Of a DNA stretch of 64,000 nt, positions 53,901-61,437 are shown piece after piece. Source of the DNA: Echinococcus granulosus (taxonomy: Eukaryota; Platyhelminthes; Cestoda; Cyclophyllidea; Taeniidae); NCBI RefSeq assembly GCF_000524195.1, contig NW_020170419.1, positions 146,767 to 210,766 on the forward strand, given 5' to 3'. How positions within the stretch are numbered: the stretch's first letter is position 1; each line of letters opens with the position of its first letter. The notes under the pieces are model-generated. The model did not search any database, was not told the DNA's origin, and was given only the letters and a program-made list of their open reading frames with translations. The translations under genes and the position numbers were made by a program.

Positions 53901-56900
53901 TCTACAGGCATCTCTCTTTCTACGCCATTGGCTACTGGAGGGAAGTAGCCAACTCCATGTCTGCGCCTCTTCCTCATCCTTGCCTCCGAAGAAGTGGAAA
54001 CCTTTTGAATGTCAACACCATCAATACGGGTTTGATAGCCTCTTTATTATCCTGAATCCCTTCTAGAAACGGAATCCTACAACAGGTCATAGAACCACGT
54101 TTTGATCCAGCCGAAAGCGGTTCCCTCCTTCTCCACTAATGTCAATTAGATATTCCAGTTCCTTGTTTCCTTTAAATTTAAACCCCTCTTCCCATTTGTT
54201 TTTTTCCTAAAAAAGTACAATGAGACACGCTTTTCTGATATTTCGACGTCTTGTCATGTCATTAACCAAGTGACACTGATTGACAAGTGACCACGTGTTC
54301 TGCATAGCCTGCCTGACACTTTGGAAAAAAACACTTAAGGGGCGTCAGTTGGTCGGTTAAAAGACAAAGATGCTTGACAAGCGGAAGGCAGTTGATGAAG
54401 ATCCTCCAAGATGGTTCGGACCTCTCAAATGTCAATTTTGTCATCTTCAGGTGTGCGAAAGACTCTCTGCTATTGGGTCTTGCCCCTTGCCTCCCTTTTT
54501 CTTCCTTTTAGGGGAAAAACACATCGTAATTTATCCGCATACCTTTGAAGTCATGCACCACACCACAAAGCGGATTCGCTGCCTAGGCATGGACGAATAA
54601 ATGTGCAAAAAAAGTAAAAAAGGAGGAGTTTTTTTCGCCTTTATAAACAGGTGAAGTAAGTAATGATGCCAGACTTCAGGATGGTTTTCAGTTTACCTTC
54701 TTCCCTTGACAACAAGAAGGAAGAAGATGAAGAGTTACTTTGGCGTGGACGAATTGAAGGACCGGTTTACATGACAGCCATTCTTACGGTAAAAGAGTCA
54801 GCTAAAAGCCCATTCTTGGAGGCTTTTGTTGGGATAGAATGATACTCGAGGAAATGTCACGTCTTGACATGTTATGTCAAGTCAACTTTTTACCTATTTT
54901 TAGTAAGCTGGGTAGGAAAATAAATCATCACCGTAAGTCCGTATTGATAGACAATAAAGAGAACTTTAAAGAAAGGAAAATTACAAATGAAGTCCCTCAG
55001 AGAATTGGATAACTGACTTGGGTGGTGATTGACCCGTAACAGCGTCTAAGCCGGTCATGGTGGCATTAGTGGAGGTGGTGGCGGTGGCCGAGTCAGCCGT
55101 AGTGGCGGTGTAGGAGGAGCCGAAAAAATGAACCCCCTCCTCCGAGGTAGATGGAATGGGACAGGAGCCGAGATTTAAGTTCCGCATTGGTACTTCAACT
55201 GTCGAAAGGGTAAAATGCGACGTTATTAATCGGCCCCGGGGAGTCCGCAGTATATAGTATCCTCAGCAGAGAGTCTAGAAACCAGGAAAAAGTGTCGAGC
55301 AACTTACTTGTCATTTAGGCTGATCCGTATGACCCATAGTAAGTGGAATACTTCATCCCTCAAACACTGTCGAAATCCCCTCATAGGAGATATGCAACTG
55401 TTAATTTGGGAAGGGTAAAAGACCCCCGCATGTTGCATCCACCCACTGATTAAGGCCATTCATGGACGATAAATCTTACTACCGTACCACCTCTAAATGC
55501 TGCAATAAATTTTGCGAGAAGGGTTTTGCAGCTTTGGAGCCAAGTTTAACTGCCGTAAACGCAGCAGCCAAGCCTCCAATCAGAGACATCAGATTTAACC
55601 TCCCATTTTATGGGAGTTTTAAAATAACGGGGGAGTGGGGGTGAAGGGAAATAGTATAAAGCGCTATTTTGTTTTATCTTTCACAGAAACGATTGCCTTT
55701 TTCCGAGTACCTACAAATTACCACGAGGGAGTGTCATGGTTTGCTTCGAAAAATGCGCAAACTTGACACCGGACGGGACTTATCAGTTTAAGAAAATTTG
55801 GTCACTACACTTTGGCACATTCAAGCTGTCCCACCGATCAAAAGTGGTCACGCAGCACGCGATTTATGCTCCCTTCAAAATGCGTAAAAATAGGGCTAAT
55901 AGAAGACTTTTCCCACACTTTTGAAAGTCGAGCCCCATTTGTACTATGAGAGGTGCTGAATGACAATTTTGTAATGGCATACATTGACACATTCACGCCT
56001 CTCTCGATATTGTCATACTTGACAGGTTTAGCTTATACTTCTGGATACTTCACAGACGTGTTCATGTGTTTTCACTTTCTTAAAGGTTCGACGCAAATGA
56101 CCTGGTTTCTTTTCATGAAAGAGATGAAAAATAACGCGAAAAGTGGCGTTAATGTCGCACGGGGCATCCCCTCCAGAAATGGATGCTATTTACGAAAGAC
56201 AATTGGATTATACCGAGAGGTTTTCAGTTATCAGTAGCATATGTTACGATTGTTAACGTTCAATGTTAGAACGGAAGGCTTACAGCCTCAATCCATCCAC
56301 CGCACTCCTATGGTGATCTTTCTCACGTAATGACCCTCACCATTTCTTGGCAGACAGCCGGGCAAATAAACTTGAGACCAAATCCGAATTGACCAGAGCC
56401 ACGTTGTCTTTCTTTGAAGACAAAGTGTTTTGCAAATGCATGTTGCTCCAAAAAGGGAAGTTACAGATTGTATGATTGAAAATTGAAAGTTGAACATATC
56501 CGGGGGTTACTTCACCACCTGAAAACGCCTACGTCATAACACGCGTTTTTTAGAAAGACCAGGAAGCAAAATTTTCTAACTTGATGTACAACATCATGTT
56601 TTGCGAAGAAAATAAGAATCAACCAAATTCATTGCATTGGCTAAAAAGTTTCCATCATTTGCGTTTTCAAATTGCAGTCTTGGAGATAGCAACTACAACG
56701 GCAGAATTTGACCTTTTAAGCATAATTTTTTTTCTTTTATCAATCCCGAACATGTGCTACTCTAAAGACCTCCAACATTGACTTTTCAATGGACCTCATT
56801 TTTAAAATGAATTCACACACAGGGAGGGATTTACCGTGGCAATGAATAAGAATGAGGACAGAAAATGTGCAATTTAGGAAAAGACAGACAACAACGTCTC

Positions 56901-58635
56901 ATGTAAAAAGGAACACTATTGACATTTTCTCGCCTTGAGGACGGGATGAATTTGAAGCTCTATGGGGTGTCGCTTTACTATTCTGATGAAATAAAGGAAA
57001 ATTAAAGCAGGCAGGGTTATTCAAATGTGAGACAAACTATTGCTCAGTTAAACAAGGCTGATTTAGGAACTGCCCCAAGAGCACGAATGCCACTTTACAT
57101 CGAAAATCAAAACAACCAACTGTTTTGGGGATAATAGTACTCTACTCATAGAGCAGTAGCCACTGAACAAAAAACTCACTTCTGGTATTTTGGTATATTT
57201 CCTTTTTATCTATAAAAACGCAAACGGTTTGTACGCAGTTAGAGAATTGAATTCCTTGTTGTTAACCTTCCAATAAGTAAAAATTAAAGTTGCCTATTTG
57301 ATTCGGGTCCCACGAGAAAAGGAAAGTCAGCCATGAAGAAGGATGTAATTAAGAAATCTTATTAGTTGGTAATTGAGAAGGCAGTGAGATTGTGACTGAA
57401 AACAGGTAAAATTAACCCCAACATGGTACATCATAAAGGCGTGATTACCGTTACTGTTAGAAAATCAGAAATCCGATAAATAGAACACCGAAATTTGTAA
57501 TAATACAAACCAAAAGGCTTGCAATCAGGGAACGAATAAGTGGAATTGATCAAAATAAGCTTATGTATGTAGCCTATTCTTATTTTTATCTGAAAACATA
57601 GGCCTCGTTGGCATGGTACTACTCAAATTCTACCAAAGTTGACAGTACTCTGATAATTTCGATTAAAAAAGATCTCCAAACTCACCCGAACTAGTCGAAT
57701 GTCCACCTGGCGAGATTGGCACATGTCCACAACTCTCCGCATTATCAGTGCCATCAGAGAGCATAGAAACTTGCGAAGAAATCGCACTCTCGGCTTGTGT
57801 GCCGCTACCGCTAGGTACACTCCGTGTTGCCTGCAGCGGCGGCGAAGTAGACGTTGAGGTGGCCTCAATTGATGCCGACTTATAAGGTTGGGGGTACCAG
57901 TTTATCTGTGCGTAGCTTTGTCCTCGAGTGCTCACTACGGTTCCGGGTCCAACTCTTACCAATTGATCCGTTGGTAGTACTGGGAGTGAGGACTTTCGGT
58001 CGTTGGTGTCAGCTACGATACCTCCAACACGGGTTAGATGCAGAGGCGAACTACGTGGACTTGGGTTGAAGCTGCAAAGCGCCGACCCGGGTGGGGATAG
58101 GCAAATATCACACCTGGCGACACGTGTCACCCGACCGATGTGAACAGTTCCGGGAGGCGCAGTGTGATGGCCTCGACGCAGTCCTCCGCGCACACCTCCA
58201 CCGCGTAAGACAACAGCGGCTGCACGGGTGGAGCGAATAGAGACAGGCAGGGGACGATTCTGGCCAAGGCGAAGGAGCTCTTCTTGGCTCATCCCCCCAC
58301 TGATTGCTAGGCTGGCGACAGCTCCGATTGGCGGACTGGTTCGAGAGGAGGTCTGCGGAGCTCGAGGGAGTGTACTGGAGGTGGTGAAGCGATGAGTGAT
58401 TTGTGATTGGTGGGTAGGGACGGGACTTAGAGGCGGTTTTGCAACCAAGACAGTCTCTCTTCGGACCTCCTCAGCATCGAAAACGCCGACTACAGGGAAA
58501 AAAGTCGATATTCAAATTTTGGAGTTTTTAAATGCGCAGAGGAAAAAGTTGGGTACGCTTACTTGAAGCTGACTGAGTGGAACCCGAAATGACACCGTTA
58601 GAGGAAGATGGGTTTGAAGAGGGAAATTCGGCCAT
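14441..58635 (-). CDS. Large RhoGAP-domain protein (ARHGAP21/23-like GAP), 18 exons, model complete
   Basis: RhoGAP proteins switch off Rho-family GTPases by speeding GTP hydrolysis. Exons in transcript order: 58635-58563, 58489-57686, 55198-54985, 52120-52027, 51765-51442, 36921-36655, 29986-29686, 27884-27580, 27269-27083, 24132-23867, 21004-20837, 20355-20230, 20153-20045, 18416-18127, 17453-17261, 17117-16832, 16571-16540, 14949-14441. Every junction keeps phase and the total is 4548 nt, 1515 residues. Residues 1-945 are mostly Ser/Pro/Thr-rich. The GAP domain spans about 985-1195, with arginine finger R1026 in VGIYRVSGNK and MTAYNLALVFAPNLI. LLETIIKYHKWVFS after the domain resembles ARHGAP21/23. 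A Gln-rich segment and a Ser/Arg-rich tail follow. No PDZ or PH domain could be confirmed, unlike vertebrate ARHGAP21/23. Introns range from 73 nt to 14.5 kb. The GAP domain is certain. Whether the 5' exons belong to this gene rests on phase agreement; the exon 5 acceptor is weak and other exons may be missing. Confidence 0.75.
15435..15463 (-). CDS. RhoGAP gene alternative 29-nt micro-exon (form b)
   Basis: Strong acceptor (CTTCATTCAG) and strong donor (GTAAGT) enclose 29 nt that encode VTLPHFHLY. It has the same entry and exit phases as exon 17, so either one alone keeps the frame into exon 18. Using both in a row creates an immediate TGA. This suggests mutually exclusive use. Inferred from splice sites only. 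Confidence 0.45.
16540..16571 (-). CDS. RhoGAP gene exon 17, 32-nt micro-exon (form a)
   Basis: Phase 2 in, phase 1 out; encodes SLSAGRRREE with shared codons at both edges. Donor GTAAGT is strong. The acceptor TTTTTAAG is modest. See the alternative 29-nt exon at 15435-15463. Confidence 0.55.
16630..16745. repeat. Degenerate ATTC/ATCC tetranucleotide-like repeat in intron 16
   Basis: Many imperfect CAGTCA, ATTC and ATCC units run through this interval, ending in ATCCGCCCATCCATCCAGC. A decayed simple repeat between exons 16 and 17. Confidence 0.6.
16832..17117 (-). CDS. RhoGAP gene exon 16, polyglutamine
   Basis: GDVRPVLQEMLHAAALLPPP followed by an acidic stretch and an interrupted Gln/His run at about residues 1298-1320, coded by mixed CAG/CAA with CAT. 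Length polymorphism is plausible. Ends phase 2 at GTGAGT. Confidence 0.8.
16899..16953. repeat. CAG/CAA-rich tract coding polyglutamine
   Basis: On the plus strand this appears as TTG/CTG triplets. It codes the Gln-rich run of exon 16 and includes interruptions (CAT, CTC), which usually limit expansion. Confidence 0.7.
17261..17453 (-). CDS. RhoGAP gene exon 15 (source of an inverted duplicate)
   Basis: Encodes LLETIIKYHKWVFSPDLGLE, like the IVETLIxHHxWFF region right after the ARHGAP21/23 GAP core, then an acidic Ala/Ser-rich linker. A second, altered copy with flanking intron lies inverted at 26012-26572. Confidence 0.88.
17454..17851 (-). repeat. Duplicated segment, source arm (intron 14 part)
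   Basis: Together with exon 15 (17261-17453), this intron sequence is found again in reverse complement at 26012-26572. Shared blocks include GAGCGTTTGGTGTG and GACCTCACAAACGGA (one or two changes). Because intron and exon are both copied, the event was a DNA duplication and not retroposition. Confidence 0.85.
18127..18416 (-). CDS. RhoGAP gene exon 14, C-terminal half of the GAP core
   Basis: AMYPEFLAASRVESWERR through LRYLATHLARVASRQAVN and MTAYNLALVFAPNLI. The conserved Asn in NLALVFAPN stabilises the active site in this family. SPELFMADSKFKIW follows. Confidence 0.92.
20045..20153 (-). CDS. RhoGAP gene exon 13
   Basis: 36 codons: QLGEIDASNEKWNDIHALAC, then VLKTLLRNLPDSLIP, the conserved helix and LP-x-(P)LIP motif of RhoGAP domains. 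Intron 12 before it is only 76 nt. Confidence 0.9.
20230..20355 (-). CDS. RhoGAP gene exon 12, arginine finger
   Basis: 42 codons beginning FVPFVVELCVTLVEKFGLN and carrying VGIYRVSGNK, the GAP signature with catalytic arginine (R1026). This is the clearest evidence of GAP activity in the gene. Confidence 0.92.
20837..21004 (-). CDS. RhoGAP gene exon 11, leads into the GAP domain
   Basis: 56 codons, TARRLLRRPTDPAMSIDSEP onward, ending LPIHQCARSTFSA. The last part occupies the place of the FGVxLxxC lead-in of ARHGAP21-type domains, though the match is poor. Good CTCAG acceptor and GTGAGT donor. Confidence 0.75.
22521..22544. repeat. (TC)n dinucleotide microsatellite
   Basis: Twelve uninterrupted TC units in intron 10 of the RhoGAP gene. 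Confidence 0.9.
23867..24132 (-). CDS. RhoGAP gene exon 10
   Basis: 88 codons, Ala/Ser/Thr-rich, starting ANELAVTMPMQLAVVDAAM and ending MNTSHS at donor GTGAGT. Phase 2 entry matches exon 9 exactly. Confidence 0.6.
24900..25600. other. Intron 9 sequence, possibly decayed coding DNA
   Basis: GC-richer than the surrounding intron, with short open frames on both strands but no intact exon. It adjoins the PH-like relic and the inverted duplicate, so it may be part of the same rearranged block. Confidence 0.25.
25614..25696 (-). pseudogene. Broken PH-domain-like exon
   Basis: Between a CTGCAG acceptor and a GTAAAA donor lie 83 nt. One frame begins GYLCLNSVNASRQLRY and another reads MKQWRKVWCTISG, together resembling strands 1 and 2 of a PH domain (GYL... 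KxWRKVWC) split by a frameshift. Neither frame fits the phases of exons 9 and 10. It may be a relic of a PH exon, as ARHGAP21-type proteins carry a PH domain before the GAP. The resemblance is short and could be chance. Confidence 0.35.
26012..26572 (+). pseudogene. Inverted duplicate of RhoGAP exon 15 plus flanking intron
   Basis: The exon-like part starts at 26393 after TTTTTGCAG and reads LLETIIKYHKGVFSPDLGLE on the plus strand, opposite to its host gene. By eye it is about 92 percent identical to exon 15 over 165 nt. Changes include the conserved Trp to Gly (HKW to HKG) and Ser to Trp. The match fades at its 3' end and a stop follows shortly. It lies within intron 9 of the same gene in antisense, so it cannot be used as an exon of that gene. 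Probably a dead copy. Confidence 0.8.
27083..27269 (-). CDS. RhoGAP gene exon 9
   Basis: 62 codons starting IHRSYQSCQSPH. Acceptor TTCTTTGTAG, donor GTAAGG. The second half (DKKYAQLHLPLTAV, FIQSIGDEVLVN) looks folded and continues into exon 10; it could be an edge of a PDZ or C2-like fold, but I cannot name it. Confidence 0.6.
27580..27884 (-). CDS. RhoGAP gene exon 8
   Basis: Begins DSSSPKLDVGSSHHKSSLLR, contains a run of threonines, and ends SPRRRKLDQ at donor GTAGGT. Phase 2 entry matches exon 7. Disordered, basic-rich. Confidence 0.6.
29686..29986 (-). CDS. RhoGAP gene exon 7
   Basis: 100 codons plus one base, rich in Ser, Gly and Lys (SESSSSQKTASDSSRTG, then SRISLKKSSSGASKSG). Acceptor with a long pyrimidine tract ending CATCAG, donor GTAGGT. 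Likely disordered linker with many possible phosphorylation sites. Confidence 0.6.
29987..36654 (-). other. RhoGAP intron 6 (6.7 kb)
   Basis: No convincing exon, RNA gene or mobile element. A CA/CG-rich dinucleotide-like run lies near 32680. Open frames around 30.2-30.6 kb and 33.7-33.95 kb lack paired splice sites that keep phase. Confidence 0.4.
36655..36921 (-). CDS. RhoGAP gene exon 6, conserved-looking globular segment
   Basis: 89 codons in phase 0, with acceptor TTCTCCTAG and donor GTATGT. Unlike its neighbours it looks globular: CELTWSDVAAMDLRSIM, LYPLCCTFRVRDEE, CRMYFLQQDQRLETVIAELK. I do not recognise the fold; a PH-like or RA-like domain split over exons is possible. It stands alone between introns of 14.5 and 6.7 kb. 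Confidence 0.55.
38700..40850 (-). pseudogene. Decayed coding-like region around the gap (unidentified)
   Basis: Several minus-strand stretches read like protein but are broken by stops and frameshifts. Examples are 40171-39965 (AIKECELFKVRIMLQNNFIV...), a nearby frame with NVFFNEAGFYDQCVIV, and one near 39.1-39.2 kb (CMRSIYQHRNRFHETDII). GC content is higher than in flanking intron. I do not recognise the family. It could be an old retroelement or a pseudogene; the gap interrupts it. Confidence 0.3.
40354..40453. other. Assembly gap, 100 N
   Basis: Exactly 100 N bases, the usual placeholder for a gap of unknown size between scaffolded contigs. Any reading frame shown across it is meaningless. 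Confidence 0.99.
45277..45298. repeat. (GGCT)n tetranucleotide microsatellite
   Basis: Five tandem GGCT units, followed by more irregular GGCA/GGTA units to about 45350. It generates open frames rich in Gly, Trp, Leu and Ala that are not real genes. Confidence 0.85.
50100..50255 (+). repeat. Interspersed repeat, copy C (diverged)
   Basis: Same orientation as the plus-strand reading of 12150-12280. Shared blocks include GGGCGGCCTGGC/GGGTGGGCTGGC, GGACCATGTCAGTAGCCC/GGGCCATGCCAATAGCCC, CATATTCTG and CAGGGAAGTCTTGAA/CAGGGAGTCCTGGGA. Roughly 65-70 percent by eye. The flanks continue as GC-richer sequence to about 50.9 kb that may be more of the same element. Confidence 0.55.
51442..51765 (-). 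CDS. RhoGAP gene exon 5 (probable)
   Basis: 108 codons, including a run of five arginines and HLFISHRTVHSEAQRQVDEA, which is mildly reminiscent of a PH-domain strand but not convincing. The donor GTACGT is good. The acceptor (TTTGAAG) is weak, so the exon's 5' edge is uncertain. The following intron of 14.5 kb contains the assembly gap. Confidence 0.5.
52027..52120 (-). CDS. RhoGAP gene exon 4, basic segment (probable)
   Basis: A 94-nt exon encoding GETTYQQRLYHQHIARN and then a very basic Arg/Tyr-rich stretch ending YGDS at a GTAAGG donor. No domain recognised, but both splice sites are good and the phase fits its neighbours. Confidence 0.55.
54985..55198 (-). CDS. RhoGAP gene exon 3 (probable)
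   Basis: Encodes VEVPMRNLNLGSCPIPSTS then a Thr/Ala-rich stretch. The acceptor TTTCGACAG has a pyrimidine tract. The donor GTAATT overlaps an in-frame TAA, so retention of the next intron would end the protein here. Phase 1 in, phase 2 out. Confidence 0.55.
57686..58489 (-). CDS. RhoGAP gene exon 2, longest coding exon (804 nt)
   Basis: It encodes 267 complete codons of Ser/Pro/Thr/Arg-rich, probably disordered sequence, with a short CDICLSPPGSALC cysteine pair and no recognised domain. The open frame is by far the longest in the window after UBA1. It is bounded by a polypyrimidine-TAG acceptor and a GTGAGT donor, which supports real coding. Whether it belongs to the RhoGAP gene or a separate gene is inferred from phase only. 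Confidence 0.7.
58563..58635 (-). CDS. RhoGAP gene exon 1, start codon
   Basis: The ATG at 58635 opens MAEFPSSNPSSSNGVISG and the exon ends phase 1 at a strong GTAAGC donor. A 73-nt intron follows. The joined codon gives SASIGVFDAEEVRRE. Start chosen because the frame has no upstream extension with a good acceptor. Confidence 0.6.
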
Positions 58636-61111
58636 TACGGTCCTTAACGGTGTTAATCAACGCCAATTCCACTTCAATGGAATCTGCAAGTGGATTCAAA
58701 TTTTGGAATTTTTTTCACAAGTTAAAAAACCTTCAATGAAAGCAAATTGAATTCCATTAAATCATCTAAAGAGTAAAGTGTACATAATAAAATAGGGTAT
58801 AAATGTACACTCCACCTTTTGCATCACAAAAGATGATATATTCACAAATTCCACCAAGTTTTCATAGGTAGTGGCACCCCAATAAAGCAATTTAAAGCGC
58901 AACGAGCATTAAAATCCAAAACTAAATGCAAATTAAAAGTTTTGATTTGGCTCACTAGCTATGCCGAAATTAGAAAACCGTGGGAGAAGATAAAGTGGCA
59001 TCGACGCGCAAAACAGGTATGCAAGAAATAAGATAATAATAGCAGTAGGCAGCGGCAAAAACACAAGCTTTACGCATGCCTTCCACATTTAGGGTGCAGA
59101 CAACTCTAATGGCAGAATCAAAAGTCAGCTTAAAGTGCCAATGCAACAAAATCTTTGTGCGCGACTGAGCCAATGCATAAACGCATTTTAAATGATATCG
59201 TGATATCCGGCACCATAAAAACAATAGCAAAGTTTTATTTACGAGGCGACAAATGCAAAGCTAAGCAGGGGTGGTAAAAATTGCCCATGAAACCTTATTT
59301 GCATTCTCGATAGCTCGACCTCTACTAATACCATAAAATCGCCACACCAAAGTTCGTAAAAATGGTAAGCTCAAACACATACAAAATAACCTTGACGCAC
59401 ATTGCATGGTAGATTTGATAATAAAAAAATGAATAAATAAATGAATAAACTCTTAAGAGGTCACGGTAGCATAGCAGTATCATTGATGCAAGAAGGACTG
59501 GAGCTACTGGCACGGCCCCGTGGCCATGCGGCCAAGAAGAGTCACAAACTGCAGAAACCTATGTGCATGCTCAAGCTGTTAAACAAGCCAATGAAGCATT
59601 AAAACTAATCTCAAAATATGATTTTTTAAAAAAGGAAACAGGTTGGATGTTCCTTGCTTTTACATTTGCCTTCCCGCACTTATGGCTTGCAAACGGGTTA
59701 GATGAGGACACCTGTTATCTGATGGTGTTATGAATTGGGTACAAGTGACCTGTCTATATTTAACCGAAGTAAGTTTTCTGCTTAAGTGCAATACCAATGT
59801 TGTTTTAATGTACCTTCGAGGGAAGAGGCAACCAGAAAATTCGAATCTCGTCACTGGATCGTCCTCGCCCGTACTTAGTGACTGCGGTTCCCCTCCTTCT
59901 TTATCGTTGTATTTTCCCTCTTCATCTTTTCATCTTTAATAACTATGTCCAAGAAGAATCAACCAGGCCTGTCAAAGAACGCTAGGAATAGGGAAGCGGA
60001 GACCGATGCGTCTCGCTCCACGTAAGGGTCAATGGTGTCTGCAGTCACTAGGTTAGTGCATATTGACCTATTCTCACCCAAATGGTTTTATCAAGCAAGC
60101 ATGTATGGTAAAAACTGCAATCAAACAGATATCTCCTTTTTATGCAGCATTAAATAACAAAGTATTTGTACTTTTTGACCTCTGTGAACCGTTTTTTCTA
60201 AACAAACAAATCGAAATACATAAGTTGGGTGAGAGTTGTAAAAACGGCTTTGAAAGTAGCTTTTAAATTTCTAAAAGATGTTGTTATTTTGTTTTGCTCT
60301 ATTTTGAACCCTTACGTATGCATGTATCATTATTTGCATCCACGATTGGCGAATAGTTTGCCTAGATGTCTGGTATTGGTGGTTGCGTCGGTCATCAAAT
60401 GTCTACATTGAAATTGTATTCACAGCTTTCGCACCACCTTTAATAAAAACAAAGTTACTATATTTTCACTGCACAGGCGTTTTTGTGAGTCACTAGATTT
60501 ATTTCCTCACCTTGGTTTCCAGAACAATCGTTCATGAAGTACATGTGACAGATGTGCAACAAATGTGCAACAAACGTCATTATTTCGCGTTTTTATTTGC
60601 AAGTAGTCAGTTTTTTTAAGAAATTCTAGATTTGTTGCCATCAATTCTTTTTTTGCGTGGTGCGTTTAAGTCTTTTAATAAAGAAGCGCGTCTTGCAGTT
60701 GTCCTTGAGATACTTTATGATGGTTTGTGCGTGCTGAGTTCGTTCGCGATTTCGATTTCCCTTTGCTACTATGCAAAGTTGTCTATTTGTTTTTTGCTTT
60801 ATGTGTCCTTCTCCTTAAGGGAGTCGAATTGCCGCTTTCCTCTACTGACGTTGTCAACATAGGGCAATTTTACTCATCACAAATCTATTTTATGCATTGG
60901 TACTCACAAATTCCCCTTGAATTCACCCTAAGTCAGTGTTGCACTTGAACCTTATCTTTGTGAATCATCGATTTTATATTCGTTAATCTGTTTCCTTGAC
61001 TTGTGCTTCTATATTATCTGAGCCAATTTGCTTTTGCATTTCACTAGTACAGGGTTTCTTATTCCTTACAATAGGCTAGAATGAGTTGCATGTGTTTTAT
61101 CTCCTCTCCAG
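58636..61111. other. Head-to-head intergenic region
   Basis: This 2.5 kb separates the start of the minus-strand RhoGAP gene from the first seen exon of the plus-strand hyccin-like gene, so both promoters may lie here. It contains AATA/AATG-rich simple sequence near 59425-59450. No other gene recognised. Confidence 0.5.
61101..61111 (+). promoter_or_regulatory. Splice acceptor just before the hyccin-like start
   Basis: CTCCTCTCCAG ends 7 nt before the ATG, after a T-rich tract. As with UBA1, it could be a 5' UTR intron end or a spliced-leader addition site. Confidence 0.45.
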
Positions 61112-61118
61112 TGTAGAG

Positions 61119-61437
61119 ATGCGACTTAAAATCCCCAAACCTGTGCAGTTGTGGTTCAATACCATCAGTACAACAGCCAAACGGCATCGCCACATGGAGA
61201 AGGTTGAGGAAGAGGTCAACGACGACACCTCTGTTCCTAGTCCCCTCATCGTGGGGACCATTCAAAATCTCTGCTACGAAATTTTTGCTATTCCCGTTTG
61301 CACGTCAGATGCCGTAAATATGGCACAGACTATCTGCGGCCACATCTACGATCTCGCGCAAAGCAGTAGCCCGGCCCTACAGCTCATCGTTTTGGATCTA
61401 ATCCCCACTCTTGTGCATGTTTACCTCGTCCTTTCAA
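61119..61437 (+). CDS. Probable hyccin/FAM126-like protein, 5' coding exon (partial gene)
   Basis: Hyccin-family proteins scaffold the plasma-membrane PI4-kinase IIIalpha complex with TTC7 and EFR3. The exon encodes MRLKIPKPVQLWFNTIST and, after an acidic linker, a helical stretch PLIVGTIQNLCYEIFAIPV ... LQLIVLDLIPTLVHVYLVLS. This follows the layout of the hyccin N terminus: W-L/F near the start, then SLVSSLYKVIQ-like and LQFTLQFLPELIWCYLAVS-like helices. The ATG is 7 nt after a CTCTCCAG acceptor. The donor GTGAGT at 61438 leaves phase 1. The rest of the gene was not found before the window ends. Coding is likely; the family call is from pattern memory and is moderate. Confidence 0.5.
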
